Source of the DNA: Cellvibrionales bacterium UBA7375 | Lineage (GTDB): Bacteria; Pseudomonadota; Gammaproteobacteria; Pseudomonadales; Porticoccaceae | NCBI GenBank assembly: GCA_949487135.1 | Contig: CATAJQ010000015.1 | Coordinates: forward strand, 1-64,000 | Reading direction: 5' to 3' | Length of the DNA stretch: 64,000 bases | Part shown: positions 27,426-35,585 of the stretch, piece after piece | How positions within the stretch are numbered: the stretch's first letter is position 1 | How the letters are laid out: every line of letters begins with the position of its first letter | Translations under genes and position numbers: made by a program | Notes under the pieces: model-generated | The model's database searches: none | What the model saw: the letters and a program-made list of their open reading frames with translations, nothing else | What the model was told of the DNA's origin: nothing

Positions 27426-28160
27426 ATGGACTTATCGCCTAGCCTTCTCTTGGGAAAATTTCAAAAGCGATACAAACGTTTTTTTGGCGATGTGATCGAT
27501 GTCGATGGTCAGTTATTAACCATCCATTGTCCAAACACCGGTTCTATGAAAAATTGTTTAGTAGAAAATTCCGATTGTTGGTACTCGCTATCTGATAACC
27601 CAAAACGAAAACTTCCAGGCACTTTAGAATTGATGACTAATTGTTATGGTAATTTGGTGGGGATCAATACTAATCGAGCTAACCATATCGTTAAAGAGGC
27701 CGTCGAAGCTAATCTTATTGATGAATTAGTCGGTTATGAGAAACTGCGAACAGAGGTTAAATATGGTGCTGAAAATAGCCGTATTGATCTGTTGTTAGAA
27801 GATCCAATAAAAGGCCAGTGCTATGTGGAAGTAAAAAGTGTCACTTTGGAGGACTCAGCAGGCCTAGTCAGGTTTCCGGATGCGGTTACAAGTCGCGGAA
27901 CAAAGCACCTCAGAGAGCTTATAAACATGGTTCAACAGGGTCACAGAGCAGTATTGTTTTTTTGTGTCCAAGTGAATCAGGCTAAAAGGATGGAGGTAGC
28001 AGATAAGATAGATCCGCTCTATGCGCGAACCTTAATTGAGGCTTTAAATGCGGGTGTAGAGGTGATTGCATGGCGGGCTAGGCTCAGTGATACAGAAATT
28101 GTTCTAGAATGTGCTATTCCTTGTCTTCAAGATCTGCCAGCGCCTGGGCTCGAAGATTGA
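27426..28160 (+). CDS. sfsA: SfsA family DNA/RNA nuclease-like protein
   Basis: SfsA (sugar fermentation stimulation) protein of 244 residues. An N-terminal OB-like part (KRYKRFFGDV, HCPNTGSM) leads to a PD-(D/E)XK-type core with ENSRIDLLLE and CYVEVKSVTL, then FPDAVTSRGTKHLREL. Originally linked to maltose gene regulation in E. coli; the nuclease-like fold suggests nucleic-acid binding, but its role is unsettled. Upstream of dksA and divergent, the usual arrangement. Its last 47 bases overlap a convergent Rieske gene. Family call firm. Confidence 0.94.
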   Translation: MDLSPSLLLGKFQKRYKRFFGDVIDVDGQLLTIHCPNTGSMKNCLVENSDCWYSLSDNPKRKLPGTLELMTNCYGNLVGINTNRANHIVKEAVEANLIDELVGYEKLRTEVKYGAENSRIDLLLEDPIKGQCYVEVKSVTLEDSAGLVRFPDAVTSRGTKHLRELINMVQQGHRAVLFFCVQVNQAKRMEVADKIDPLYARTLIEALNAGVEVIAWRARLSDTEIVLECAIPCLQDLPAPGLED

Positions 28161-28539
28161 CGGGAGCCGGCGGCATTTTTTGATCTGCAACCACATAATA
28201 AAATTGATCTTCACATCGAAGTTCTACAGGTTCTAGATTATCTCCACTACAGGGGCCTGCTATGCAAAGACCTGTATCAATTTCAAATAATGCGCCATGC
28301 AGCGCGCATTGGATAAGCTGATTTTCAACATCTAAAAATTGATTGGGTACCCAGTTTAGTGGGCTACTTCTATGGGGGCAGAGATTCCAATAAGCAAAGA
28401 TCGTATTATCCTGTCGAATGGCAAACATTTGTCTTTCCTCGATCACTAATTCCATAGCGCAGCGATCTTCAAGATCATCAATAGCGCACAGTGGAATTTC
28501 TTTTTGTATATAACCCTCGATCGCCATAGGAGCACTCAT
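28114..28539 (-). CDS. Small Rieske [2Fe-2S] ferredoxin-like protein
   Basis: Soluble protein of 141 residues with a Rieske fold: cluster ligands C-P-H in LCPHRSSPLNW and C-x-x-H in CALHGALFEI. It lacks a transmembrane segment, so it is a ferredoxin-like electron carrier rather than the bc1 Rieske subunit. Such proteins serve ring-hydroxylating oxygenases or nitrite reductase-like enzymes, but no partner enzyme is encoded nearby. The 3' end overlaps sfsA antisense by 47 bases. ATG at 28539 used; ATG at 28527 possible. Confidence 0.82.
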   Translation of the reverse strand: MSAPMAIEGYIQKEIPLCAIDDLEDRCAMELVIEERQMFAIRQDNTIFAYWNLCPHRSSPLNWVPNQFLDVENQLIQCALHGALFEIDTGLCIAGPCSGDNLEPVELRCEDQFYYVVADQKMPPAPVNLRAQALADLEDKE

Positions 28540-28696
28540 TTACTGTTGAAAACTATATTTCGTTGGAATAAACATAGTGCGGTTTGGTAAAAAAAGTCAA
28601 TGTTTGTGTAGATAATCACGGGTATTTTTTGCTTATTATTGTTGGTGAGGGTATAAGATAGGTAATTAATTATTTAAATGCTTGAGATTTTATTTT

Positions 28697-29383
28697 ATGA
28701 CGGCAGAAATTGTTACAGGCTCAATTGATACCCATCTAGTGATTCTAGATCAGGGTAGTAATGATACTGTGAAACAGGCCATTCATAAGCAGGTTTTAAC
28801 GCCTTTTTTAGAGCTTCAAAATGCCGCACAAAAAGCCGGTTTCGATCTAAAAATATGTAGTGCCTATAGGTCATTCGATCGTCAGATGCTTATCTGGAAC
28901 GCAAAGGCCTCTGGCATGCGCCCAGTGATGGATCCTTTTGGTCAGCCGATTAATGTTCAAGATTTAAATCCATGGCAAAAAATCCAAGCTATTCTTCGCT
29001 GGTCAGCGCTACCAGGAGCATCGCGCCATCATTGGGGCACAGATTTTGATATTTATGATGCGAGTGAAATGCCTGAGGGTTACCAAATAAAGTTAACACC
29101 GGACGAGGTTCAGGGCGATGGACTATTTGCGCCTATGCATGATTGGCTTGATGGCTATTTAGATTCGGCAAAGTCGGGCTTTTATCGCCCCTATGCAGTG
29201 GACAAAGGCGGCATTGCTCCCGAGCGTTGGCATCTGAGTTATCGGCCTATTGCCCACAAGTATGCGCAAATGCTTAGTCGCGAGTTGCTTGCGACCAAGC
29301 TGAAAAGTTCAGATTTGATCTTGCTAGACGTGGTTCTAGAGCATTTGGATGATATTCTCCAACGCTATATTATAGTCGACTAA
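28697..29383 (+). CDS. M15 family D-alanyl-D-alanine carboxypeptidase (VanY-like)
   Basis: Zinc carboxypeptidase/peptidase of the VanY family acting on peptidoglycan stem peptides. Zinc ligands are seen in SRHHWGTDFDIYD and the late His in PERWHLSYRP; the Arg motif SAYRSFDRQ precedes them. ATG at 28697 gives 228 residues; a TTG at 28682 could add five. No signal peptide is obvious, so a cytosolic murein-recycling role or a non-classical export must be considered. Located upstream of cysE; not obviously linked. Confidence 0.88.
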   Translation: MTAEIVTGSIDTHLVILDQGSNDTVKQAIHKQVLTPFLELQNAAQKAGFDLKICSAYRSFDRQMLIWNAKASGMRPVMDPFGQPINVQDLNPWQKIQAILRWSALPGASRHHWGTDFDIYDASEMPEGYQIKLTPDEVQGDGLFAPMHDWLDGYLDSAKSGFYRPYAVDKGGIAPERWHLSYRPIAHKYAQMLSRELLATKLKSSDLILLDVVLEHLDDILQRYIIVD

Positions 29384-29412
29384 CTTATTCAAAAATTTGG
29401 GAAAGAGATTTT

Positions 29413-30192
29413 ATGAGTGCAGCGGATCCTATTTGGGATTTTATTCAAACTGAGGCAGCACAGTTAGCTTCGGAGGAGCCACTTTTAGCCGATTTTTTTC
29501 AGCATGCAGTGCTTCAACATAATAGCCTTGAGGCGGTTATTGGACATGTTTTGGCTGAGACCTTTGCCAACAGTTCAATAGCCAATAATGATATTCAGTC
29601 GGTGATTGCTGAAGCTCTTAAGGATGAGCCTCAAATAGGGGTTAGTATTCGACGAGATATTGAGGCGGCTTTTCAAAGGGATGCTGCATGTCAGTATTAT
29701 TTGACGCCTTTAATTTATTTTAAAGGGTTTCAAGCACTGCAGTTATATCGTATTTCTCATTGGCTATGGACTAATAAGCGCTTTTCTTTTGCGTTGTTTT
29801 TGCAAAATAATATTTCTGAAAGATTTGCTGTTGATATCCATCCAGCAGCACGATTAGGTGATGGCATAATGATTGATCATGCCACTGGTTTGGTTATTGG
29901 TGAAACAGCTGTGGTTGGCAATGATGTATCTATCTTACATTCAGTGACACTGGGTGGCAGTGGCTGTCATCAGGGTGATCGCCACCCTAAAATAGGTAAT
30001 GGGGTATTGTTGGCGGCTGGGGCAAAAGTTTTGGGCAATATCAATATTGGGCAAGGGGTAAAAGTTGGTGCTGGAAGCCTGGTTTTAGAGTCGGTACCAG
30101 ATCATGTAACAGTTGCCGGTGTGCCCGCCAAAATTGTCGGAACCCCTGCTGAAGACAATCCAGCGTTAGAAATGGATCAATATATTGAGTAA
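29413..30192 (+). CDS. cysE: Serine O-acetyltransferase (first copy)
   Basis: Makes O-acetylserine, the precursor of cysteine. The 259 residues have the N-terminal helical domain and the C-terminal left-handed beta helix of hexapeptide repeats (DGIMIDHATG, VSILHSVTLGGSG, GAKVLGNINI). Catalytic His residues are retained in AVDIHPAA/DHATG and GDRHPKIGNG. A second cysE-like gene with the same domains lies at 34767-35570 on the other strand. High confidence for family; division of labour unknown. Confidence 0.93.
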   Translation: MSAADPIWDFIQTEAAQLASEEPLLADFFQHAVLQHNSLEAVIGHVLAETFANSSIANNDIQSVIAEALKDEPQIGVSIRRDIEAAFQRDAACQYYLTPLIYFKGFQALQLYRISHWLWTNKRFSFALFLQNNISERFAVDIHPAARLGDGIMIDHATGLVIGETAVVGNDVSILHSVTLGGSGCHQGDRHPKIGNGVLLAAGAKVLGNINIGQGVKVGAGSLVLESVPDHVTVAGVPAKIVGTPAEDNPALEMDQYIE

Positions 30193-30206
30193 AAGAGGCT
30201 ATTTTG

Positions 30207-30587
30207 ATGCTAAAAAAAATTGTAGCCATTCTGTCTCGACGTTTTATTGTTGCCGGCATAAATTCATCTAAAGGGCTTAAAGATGCTTTTCTTAAAGAAG
30301 AGGCTTTTCGTGTACAGGTGTTGCTTGGCTTACTGTTTATTCCCCTAGCTTTTTTGATTGCCACTAGCTATCAACAACTACTGTTGCTGCTATTGGTTTA
30401 TTTTTTAGTCCTGATCGTTGAGTTGCTAAACACCTGTATTGAGATAGTTGTCGATCGAATTGGACCTGAATTTCATGAGCTCTCTGGAAGAGCCAAAGAT
30501 ATTGGCTCCGCAGCGGTGGCGCTTTCAATGTTGGTTTTTGTGTTGGTATGGACTACGACGATTAGTATAAACCTTGATTTAATATAG
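30207..30587 (+). CDS. dgkA: Diacylglycerol kinase
   Basis: Small integral membrane kinase that recycles diacylglycerol released during periplasmic glucan or LPS modification. The ATG at 30207 with AGAGG upstream gives 126 residues, the normal length, with an amphipathic N-terminal helix (SKGLKDAFLKEEAFRVQ), three transmembrane segments (40-58, 64-82, 105-122) and the active-site region ELLNTCIEIVVDRIG. It follows cysE after 14 bases. High confidence. Confidence 0.94.
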   Translation: MLKKIVAILSRRFIVAGINSSKGLKDAFLKEEAFRVQVLLGLLFIPLAFLIATSYQQLLLLLLVYFLVLIVELLNTCIEIVVDRIGPEFHELSGRAKDIGSAAVALSMLVFVLVWTTTISINLDLI

Positions 30588-30590
30588 TGC

Positions 30591-31796
30591 TTAATCAAGA
30601 CAGATACGAATCAAGTACTCCAGCTGCTTATGTAAAAGTTGCATACGATTTTCTGAAAAGCCTTGCAAAATAAATTGATGGTTATCGTAGCGTTGGAATT
30701 TGGCGATAGAAGTTAAGTCCTCAATATTAAATTGGTTGCAGTGCAATAGAATTAAACCCTCCTGAAGATTACTAGCGATATCACTATTTTGCTTTTTAAG
30801 AGATAAAAGTGACTGCTCATGCCAAAATCGTGGAGATGTTTCTATGTCTTTGCTACTGATATTCCAATTAATTTCGAGATCTATGCTTAATTTCTTAGAC
30901 AGTTGCTCAATCAGTTGTTGCAAGGTATAAACTGCCATTAAGCAAACCAGTAAGTGTTGTTTTGAGCAGTCAGTAGAGCGAATAGTAAAGCAAAAGCTGT
31001 CTTCCATTCCCTCTAGGCGTTCGCCGCCATACAGTTGTAGTGTTCGTAAAATACAGTAATCTAATTTTTCAAGAAGATGATCCAAATTATCTTTATTTAG
31101 CTGCTGAAGAAGTCGTGGATGATTTTTTATATTGGCACTAATCAGCGAATAAAAATAGCAATTATTCGGCTCATGGGAGGATTCTCCAGAGGTTGAAAGG
31201 AGAGGCTGTATCTTGGTCTCAAGTGTCGAAATCTCATCTGCTAGGGGCTCGGTTTTACCGGGTAACCGATCGCTGACGCGAGCAATACGCAGAATTATCT
31301 GGCCGACAAATCGGAAACTAATATAGGTACTAAAACAAGTAAAAACTAGCCATAGCAGTAGCCAATTAATAAAAATTTGATGATATTTTTCAATGACAGG
31401 TCGACTATCAATAACAATTGAAATAACCCCAGCTTGGGTGTTTTCAAATTCAATACTTTGTGAAAAAGTTTCAGTACCCCCAGTTTGACTTTGAGTACTG
31501 GCACTTTGAGCGAGAAGTTCTCCGTCCATACCATGCAAGCTAGCACTCAAAATACGTTGATCTTCGGTAACTCTTTGCAGCGCAACCTGTTGGCTTATAG
31601 TATCGTTTCTTAATAGCGGCGTTAGAATTGATTCATGTAACTGATTGAGTGTTGAATTAGCTATATTTGAAATGGCTTCTTGAGCCAGTTTATCGGTTTG
31701 AGTAAACAGTAAAGGCCAGCTAAATAAACCAAAAAGTAGGCACATGCAGAGTACCGTCGCTGAGGTTTTTTTGGGCATCGAAAGTTGGCGACGCAT
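30591..31796 (-). CDS. AhpA/YtjB-like membrane protein divergent from serB
   Basis: Inner-membrane protein of 401 residues. A first transmembrane segment (about 13-31) and a second (about 142-165) flank a periplasmic domain of about 110 residues; a long cytosolic C-terminal part follows. The layout and the position back to back with serB match the gammaproteobacterial AhpA/YtjB (SMP) family, whose function is poorly known. The cytosolic part has no histidine-kinase motif. AAGG lies about ten bases upstream of the ATG. Ends three bases from dgkA. The call rests mainly on architecture and context. Confidence 0.65.
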   Translation of the reverse strand: MRRQLSMPKKTSATVLCMCLLFGLFSWPLLFTQTDKLAQEAISNIANSTLNQLHESILTPLLRNDTISQQVALQRVTEDQRILSASLHGMDGELLAQSASTQSQTGGTETFSQSIEFENTQAGVISIVIDSRPVIEKYHQIFINWLLLWLVFTCFSTYISFRFVGQIILRIARVSDRLPGKTEPLADEISTLETKIQPLLSTSGESSHEPNNCYFYSLISANIKNHPRLLQQLNKDNLDHLLEKLDYCILRTLQLYGGERLEGMEDSFCFTIRSTDCSKQHLLVCLMAVYTLQQLIEQLSKKLSIDLEINWNISSKDIETSPRFWHEQSLLSLKKQNSDIASNLQEGLILLHCNQFNIEDLTSIAKFQRYDNHQFILQGFSENRMQLLHKQLEYLIRICLD

Positions 31797-31856
31797 GTTT
31801 AGCCTTTTTTTTTCAGTTATTTTCCAACATATTCTATCCTATTCTCACAGCTTTTA

Positions 31857-31862
31857 TATAAT
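31857..31862 (+). promoter_or_regulatory. Possible -10 element of serB
   Basis: A perfect TATAAT 33 bases upstream of the serB GTG, in the serB/AhpA-like divergent gap. No good -35 hexamer is found at the right spacing, so this is weak. Confidence 0.35.
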
Positions 31863-31895
31863 GCATACCCTAGAAACTTTAAATGGACTGACTTT

Positions 31896-33116
31896 GTGAA
31901 AGATATACTCCTAATCAATGTGTTTGGTGAAGATAAGCCTGGTGTTACCAGTGAAGTAACACGTGTTTTATCATTTTATGACGTAACCATATTAGATATT
32001 GGTCAAGCGGTTATCCACGAGCAGTTAAATTTAGGCCTATTAGCGGCCATTCCAAGCCAAGCGGATACTGATGCCTTAGTTACTGAGGTTGAATCCTGTG
32101 TTTCCGATTTAAAGATGCGGGCTAAGTTTTTACCAATTTCCGAACAACGCTATCAGCAATGGGTTGATCAGCAGGGTAAGTCGAGACATATAGTGACTCT
32201 TTTAGGTCGCAAGATCGAGGCGCAACATTTGGCGGCACTCACCGCAGTAGTATCAAAGTATCAACTAAATATAGATAAAATTATTAGGCTGTCAGGTCGA
32301 ATCAACCTGCATGAAAGCGATCAATTAGGACGCGCCTGTGTCGAGTTTTCGGTTCGTGGTGAGGCTTCTGACCCCCATGCCTTTAAAAAGTCCTTGCTTG
32401 AGCTGGCTCATCAGTACGATATAGATATTGCTTTCCAAGAAGATAATATTTTCCGCCGAAATCGTCGACTTGTGGTATTTGATATGGATTCAACCCTAAT
32501 TGATGCCGAAGTGATCGATGAATTAGCCATTGAGGCCGGTGTTGGTGAGCAGGTGGCAGGTATTACCGAAGCAGCGATGCAGGGTAAGCTCGATTTTATA
32601 CAGAGCTTTGAGCAGCGATTAGCACTTCTGAAAGGCTTAGATGCTTCTGTACTGCCAAAAATAGCTCAGCGTTTAAGACTTAATGAGGGTGCAGAGCATC
32701 TTATTAGTACCTTAAAAAAATTAGGCTTCAAAACAGCGATTGTATCCGGAGGTTTTAGTTTCTTTGGTGAATATCTTCAGCAAATTCTGGGTGTTGACTA
32801 TGTTTATGCTAACCAGCTTGATGTTAAAGATGGCGTGGTTACTGGCTGTGTGAAAGGCGACATTATTGACGGTCAGCGCAAGGCGGATTTATTGATAGAG
32901 CTAGCAGATCGCGAGGGTCTAATGCTTGAGCAGGTAATCGCCGTAGGTGATGGCGCTAACGATTTACCAATGCTTGATATTGCGGGCTTAGGTATTGCAT
33001 TTAGGGCTAAACCGTTGGTTGAGGCTTCAGCTAAGCAGGCTATTTCTAGCTTGGGTCTGGATGGTATTCTTTATTTGCTCGGCTATTCGGATAAAGACAC
33101 CGGCATTCTTGGTTAA
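31896..33116 (+). CDS. serB: Phosphoserine phosphatase
   Basis: Dephosphorylates phosphoserine to serine. The 406 residues carry two N-terminal ACT-like regulatory domains (about 1-180; LLINVFGEDKPGVTSEV at the start) and the HAD phosphatase domain with catalytic Asp in VVFDMDSTLIDAE, SGGFSFFGEY, and GDGANDLPML. The ACT-fused long form is typical of gammaproteobacteria. Start is GTG at 31896. High confidence. Confidence 0.97.
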   Translation: MKDILLINVFGEDKPGVTSEVTRVLSFYDVTILDIGQAVIHEQLNLGLLAAIPSQADTDALVTEVESCVSDLKMRAKFLPISEQRYQQWVDQQGKSRHIVTLLGRKIEAQHLAALTAVVSKYQLNIDKIIRLSGRINLHESDQLGRACVEFSVRGEASDPHAFKKSLLELAHQYDIDIAFQEDNIFRRNRRLVVFDMDSTLIDAEVIDELAIEAGVGEQVAGITEAAMQGKLDFIQSFEQRLALLKGLDASVLPKIAQRLRLNEGAEHLISTLKKLGFKTAIVSGGFSFFGEYLQQILGVDYVYANQLDVKDGVVTGCVKGDIIDGQRKADLLIELADREGLMLEQVIAVGDGANDLPMLDIAGLGIAFRAKPLVEASAKQAISSLGLDGILYLLGYSDKDTGILG

Positions 33117-33180
33117 AGCAAAGTATAGGCGGCGTGGTTTTATGCTTAGTTAGTTAAAACTACCGTCACATCGGGTATCA

Positions 33181-33186
33181 TATAAT
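33181..33186 (+). promoter_or_regulatory. Possible -10 element of efp
   Basis: TATAAT 25 bases upstream of the efp ATG, giving a leader of about 18 bases. The -35 region is poor, so this is tentative. Confidence 0.35.
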
Positions 33187-33210
33187 TTTACAAATAAGTG
33201 AGAACAAATA

Positions 33211-33780
33211 ATGGGCAATTATTCTACCAATGAATTTCGATCCGGTCTTAAAGTCATGCTAGACGGAGATCCCTGTTCAATTCTAGATAATGAATTTGTT
33301 AAGCCGGGTAAGGGGCAAGCGTTTAATCGAGTTAAACTTCGAAATTTAAAAACGGGTCGAGTATTGGAAAAAACTTTTAAATCAGGCGAGTCTGTTGAAG
33401 CTGCGGATGTAATGGATACCGATATGCAGTATCTCTATGAAGACGGTGATTTTTGGTACTTTATGGAGCCCAATACATTTGAGCAGCATCAGGCTACAGA
33501 GACCGCAGTGGGTGATGCAAAGCTATGGCTTAGTGAGCAAGATGTCTGTGTGGTCACTCTATACAATGGTTCTCCACTTTCAGTCACACCACCCAATCAT
33601 GTCGAATTAGAGATTGTTGAAACAGATCCAGGCCTGCGTGGTGATACAGCTCAGGGTGGCAACAAGCCAGCCAAGCTAATGACTGGCGCCATAGTTAAGG
33701 TGCCACTTTTCCTCAATGAAGGTGAAGTTGTTAAGGTAGATACTCGTACGGGAGAGTATCAAGGTCGCGTCAAGGATTGA
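33211..33780 (+). CDS. efp: Elongation factor P
   Basis: tRNA-shaped factor that relieves ribosome stalling at polyproline stretches. The 189 residues have the three domains; Lys34 in VKPGKGQAF is the site beta-lysylated in E. coli by EpmA/EpmB. The modifying-enzyme gene epmA follows immediately in the same reading frame, with only the TGA stop and a 27-base spacer between them. epmB was not found in this window. High confidence. Confidence 0.98.
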   Translation: MGNYSTNEFRSGLKVMLDGDPCSILDNEFVKPGKGQAFNRVKLRNLKTGRVLEKTFKSGESVEAADVMDTDMQYLYEDGDFWYFMEPNTFEQHQATETAVGDAKLWLSEQDVCVVTLYNGSPLSVTPPNHVELEIVETDPGLRGDTAQGGNKPAKLMTGAIVKVPLFLNEGEVVKVDTRTGEYQGRVKD

Positions 33781-33799
33781 TCTCTAATTAGATTAGAGA
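33781..33799 (+). promoter_or_regulatory. Hairpin over the epmA ribosome binding site
   Basis: TCTCTAAT (33781-33788), loop TAG, ATTAGAGA (33792-33799): a perfect 8-bp stem directly after the efp stop codon. Its 3' arm overlaps the Shine-Dalgarno-like AGAGAGG (33795-33801) of epmA. It could limit epmA translation; not a terminator, as no T-tract follows. Confidence 0.6.
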
Positions 33800-33807
33800 G
33801 GTTTATC

Positions 33808-34770
33808 ATAGATACTTGGCAACCGAGCGCACATCCGAAGGTATTACGCACAAGAGCAAAGTTACTTGCTTTGCTGCGGGAGTTCTTCGCTGAGCGCTCG
33901 GTATTAGAGGTTGATCCGCCATTATTGGCCAAAGCCACAGTTACCGATCCCTATATTGAAAGCATAAGTGCTCAAATGGGCGGTGAGATTAGCTATTTGC
34001 AAACTTCCCCTGAATTTTTTATGAAGCGGATGTTGGCCTCCGGTTTGGGTGATATTTATAGTTTGTCTAAGGCCTTTCGTGATGCCGAACAGGGTGCGCG
34101 TCACAACCCAGAGTTTACTCTTCTAGAGTGGTATCGCGTGGGCTGGGATGAATTTCAATTAATACAAGAAATTGAAACGCTAGTCGCCACTGTTTTTAAT
34201 CAATTTAATCAGTCTGCAATTAATATTGAGCGTTTAAGTTACCACGATTGTTTTGCGCAGATATTGCAACTCGATCCTCACACAGTCTCGCTTGAATCTC
34301 TTCAAGCCACAGCAGTAGGTCAGGGTTATACAGAGTGGTCAAACGAAACTCGAGCCAATTGCTTAGATCTTCTGTTTAGTGAAATGATTGAGCCAAAATT
34401 ACCCAGCGGCTTGGTAACTGTTTATGACTATCCTGCCTGTCAATCAGCGCTAGCCCAAACTTATACTGACAACCATGGCAAGCTAGTCAGTCGCCGATTT
34501 GAAGTGTTCTTAAATTGCGTAGAATTGGCTAATGGTTATTTTGAGCTAACAGATGCACAGCAACAACAGCAGCGTTTTACTGCAGATATTATGCAGAGAA
34601 AGCAAGCTAAAAAGCCTGAGATGATAATTGATGCAAAACTTGATCAAGCAATGAGAGCTGGCCTTCCAAGCGCTAGTGGGGTTGCCTTGGGTGTTGACAG
34701 ATTACTGATGCAACTCTGTGGACTAAGCTCGATTGAAGAGGTTTTAGCCTTTCCTTGGAGTCGATGCTAG
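33808..34770 (+). CDS. epmA: EF-P-(R)-beta-lysine ligase, non-canonical start
   Basis: Lysyl-tRNA synthetase-like enzyme (GenX/PoxA) that lysylates EF-P. Family motifs: ATVTDPYIESI, SPEFFMKRML, RDAEQGARHNPEFTLLEWYR and GVALGVDRLLM. Homologues begin near the WQPSA motif; here that motif is at 33817-33831, but there is no ATG, GTG or TTG upstream of it in frame: the frame runs back to the efp TGA. The best candidates are ATA at 33808 (six bases after AGAGAGG) or ATC at 33805. TTG at 33871 is the first standard start but would remove about 21 conserved residues. Start is therefore provisional. Its TAG shares the tetramer CTAG with the convergent gene's stop. Function is near certain from partner efp. 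Confidence 0.85.
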   Translation: MDTWQPSAHPKVLRTRAKLLALLREFFAERSVLEVDPPLLAKATVTDPYIESISAQMGGEISYLQTSPEFFMKRMLASGLGDIYSLSKAFRDAEQGARHNPEFTLLEWYRVGWDEFQLIQEIETLVATVFNQFNQSAINIERLSYHDCFAQILQLDPHTVSLESLQATAVGQGYTEWSNETRANCLDLLFSEMIEPKLPSGLVTVYDYPACQSALAQTYTDNHGKLVSRRFEVFLNCVELANGYFELTDAQQQQQRFTADIMQRKQAKKPEMIIDAKLDQAMRAGLPSASGVALGVDRLLMQLCGLSSIEEVLAFPWSRC

Positions 34771-35570
34771 CACGGCTTAAAGTAATGATTCATAGCTTTT
34801 GAAGGCTCGTTGTCATTGGCCTTGCCCACAACTTCGGCGGGAACTCCTGCAATAATTGAGTGAGCGGGAACCGATTTAAGTACCACGCTTGAGGCGGCGA
34901 CCATCGCGCCCTCGCCAATTTCTATATTACCTAAAATTTTAGCCCCGGGCCCTAAAAGAACACCCTTTCTAATTTTTGGGTGTCGATCACCGCTTTCCTT
35001 TCCGGTTCCGCCAAGTGTTACAGATTGCATAATTGAAACGCTGTCCTCAACCACGGCAGTTTCGCCAATAACTAGGCCGGTGGCATGATCAATCAAAATA
35101 CCCGAACCGATGGTAGCTGCCGGGTGAATATCGACTGCAAAATGAGTTGAGATACTATATTGTAGCATCAGCGCCAGTGATTGATTGCCTTTTAGCCAGA
35201 GGCTATGTGTCACTCTATAAGCCTGGAGTGCCAAAAACCCCTTAAAGTATAGAAATGGCGTACTGTAAACAGAGCATGCAGAATCCCTATCCACAGTTGC
35301 TTGGATATCGCGAGCTGTGGCATAGAGTATATGCTCACTGGCAAACGCTTCACGCATCAATGGTGTTAATAGCGCCAGCGGCAGGGCATGATTGGAAAGC
35401 TTATTGGCTAGGTGAAAGCTTAGCGAATCGCCCATAGAGCTATGATCCAGAATTGTTGATTGCAAAAATTGTTGTAGCATTGGCTCCTGTTTGAGCGCAA
35501 TTGTTGTTTCATCAATAATTTTTTGCCAAATAGTATCTATTGATTGCTGTCTATTCACCGGTTTATCCAT
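34767..35570 (-). CDS. cysE: Serine O-acetyltransferase (second copy)
   Basis: Second CysE-type enzyme, 267 residues, with the same N-terminal helical domain and hexapeptide beta helix as the copy at 29413 but clearly diverged (for example QSVTLGGTGKESGDRHPKI versus HSVTLGGSGCHQGDRHPKI). Catalytic His and the C-terminal tail (PAEVVGKAN) are kept, so it should be active. Two SAT genes 5 kb apart may differ in cysteine feedback or partner binding. Meets epmA at a shared CTAG. Confidence 0.9.
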   Translation of the reverse strand: MDKPVNRQQSIDTIWQKIIDETTIALKQEPMLQQFLQSTILDHSSMGDSLSFHLANKLSNHALPLALLTPLMREAFASEHILYATARDIQATVDRDSACSVYSTPFLYFKGFLALQAYRVTHSLWLKGNQSLALMLQYSISTHFAVDIHPAATIGSGILIDHATGLVIGETAVVEDSVSIMQSVTLGGTGKESGDRHPKIRKGVLLGPGAKILGNIEIGEGAMVAASSVVLKSVPAHSIIAGVPAEVVGKANDNEPSKAMNHYFKPC

Positions 35571-35585
35571 TGAATCATTAAAGAA

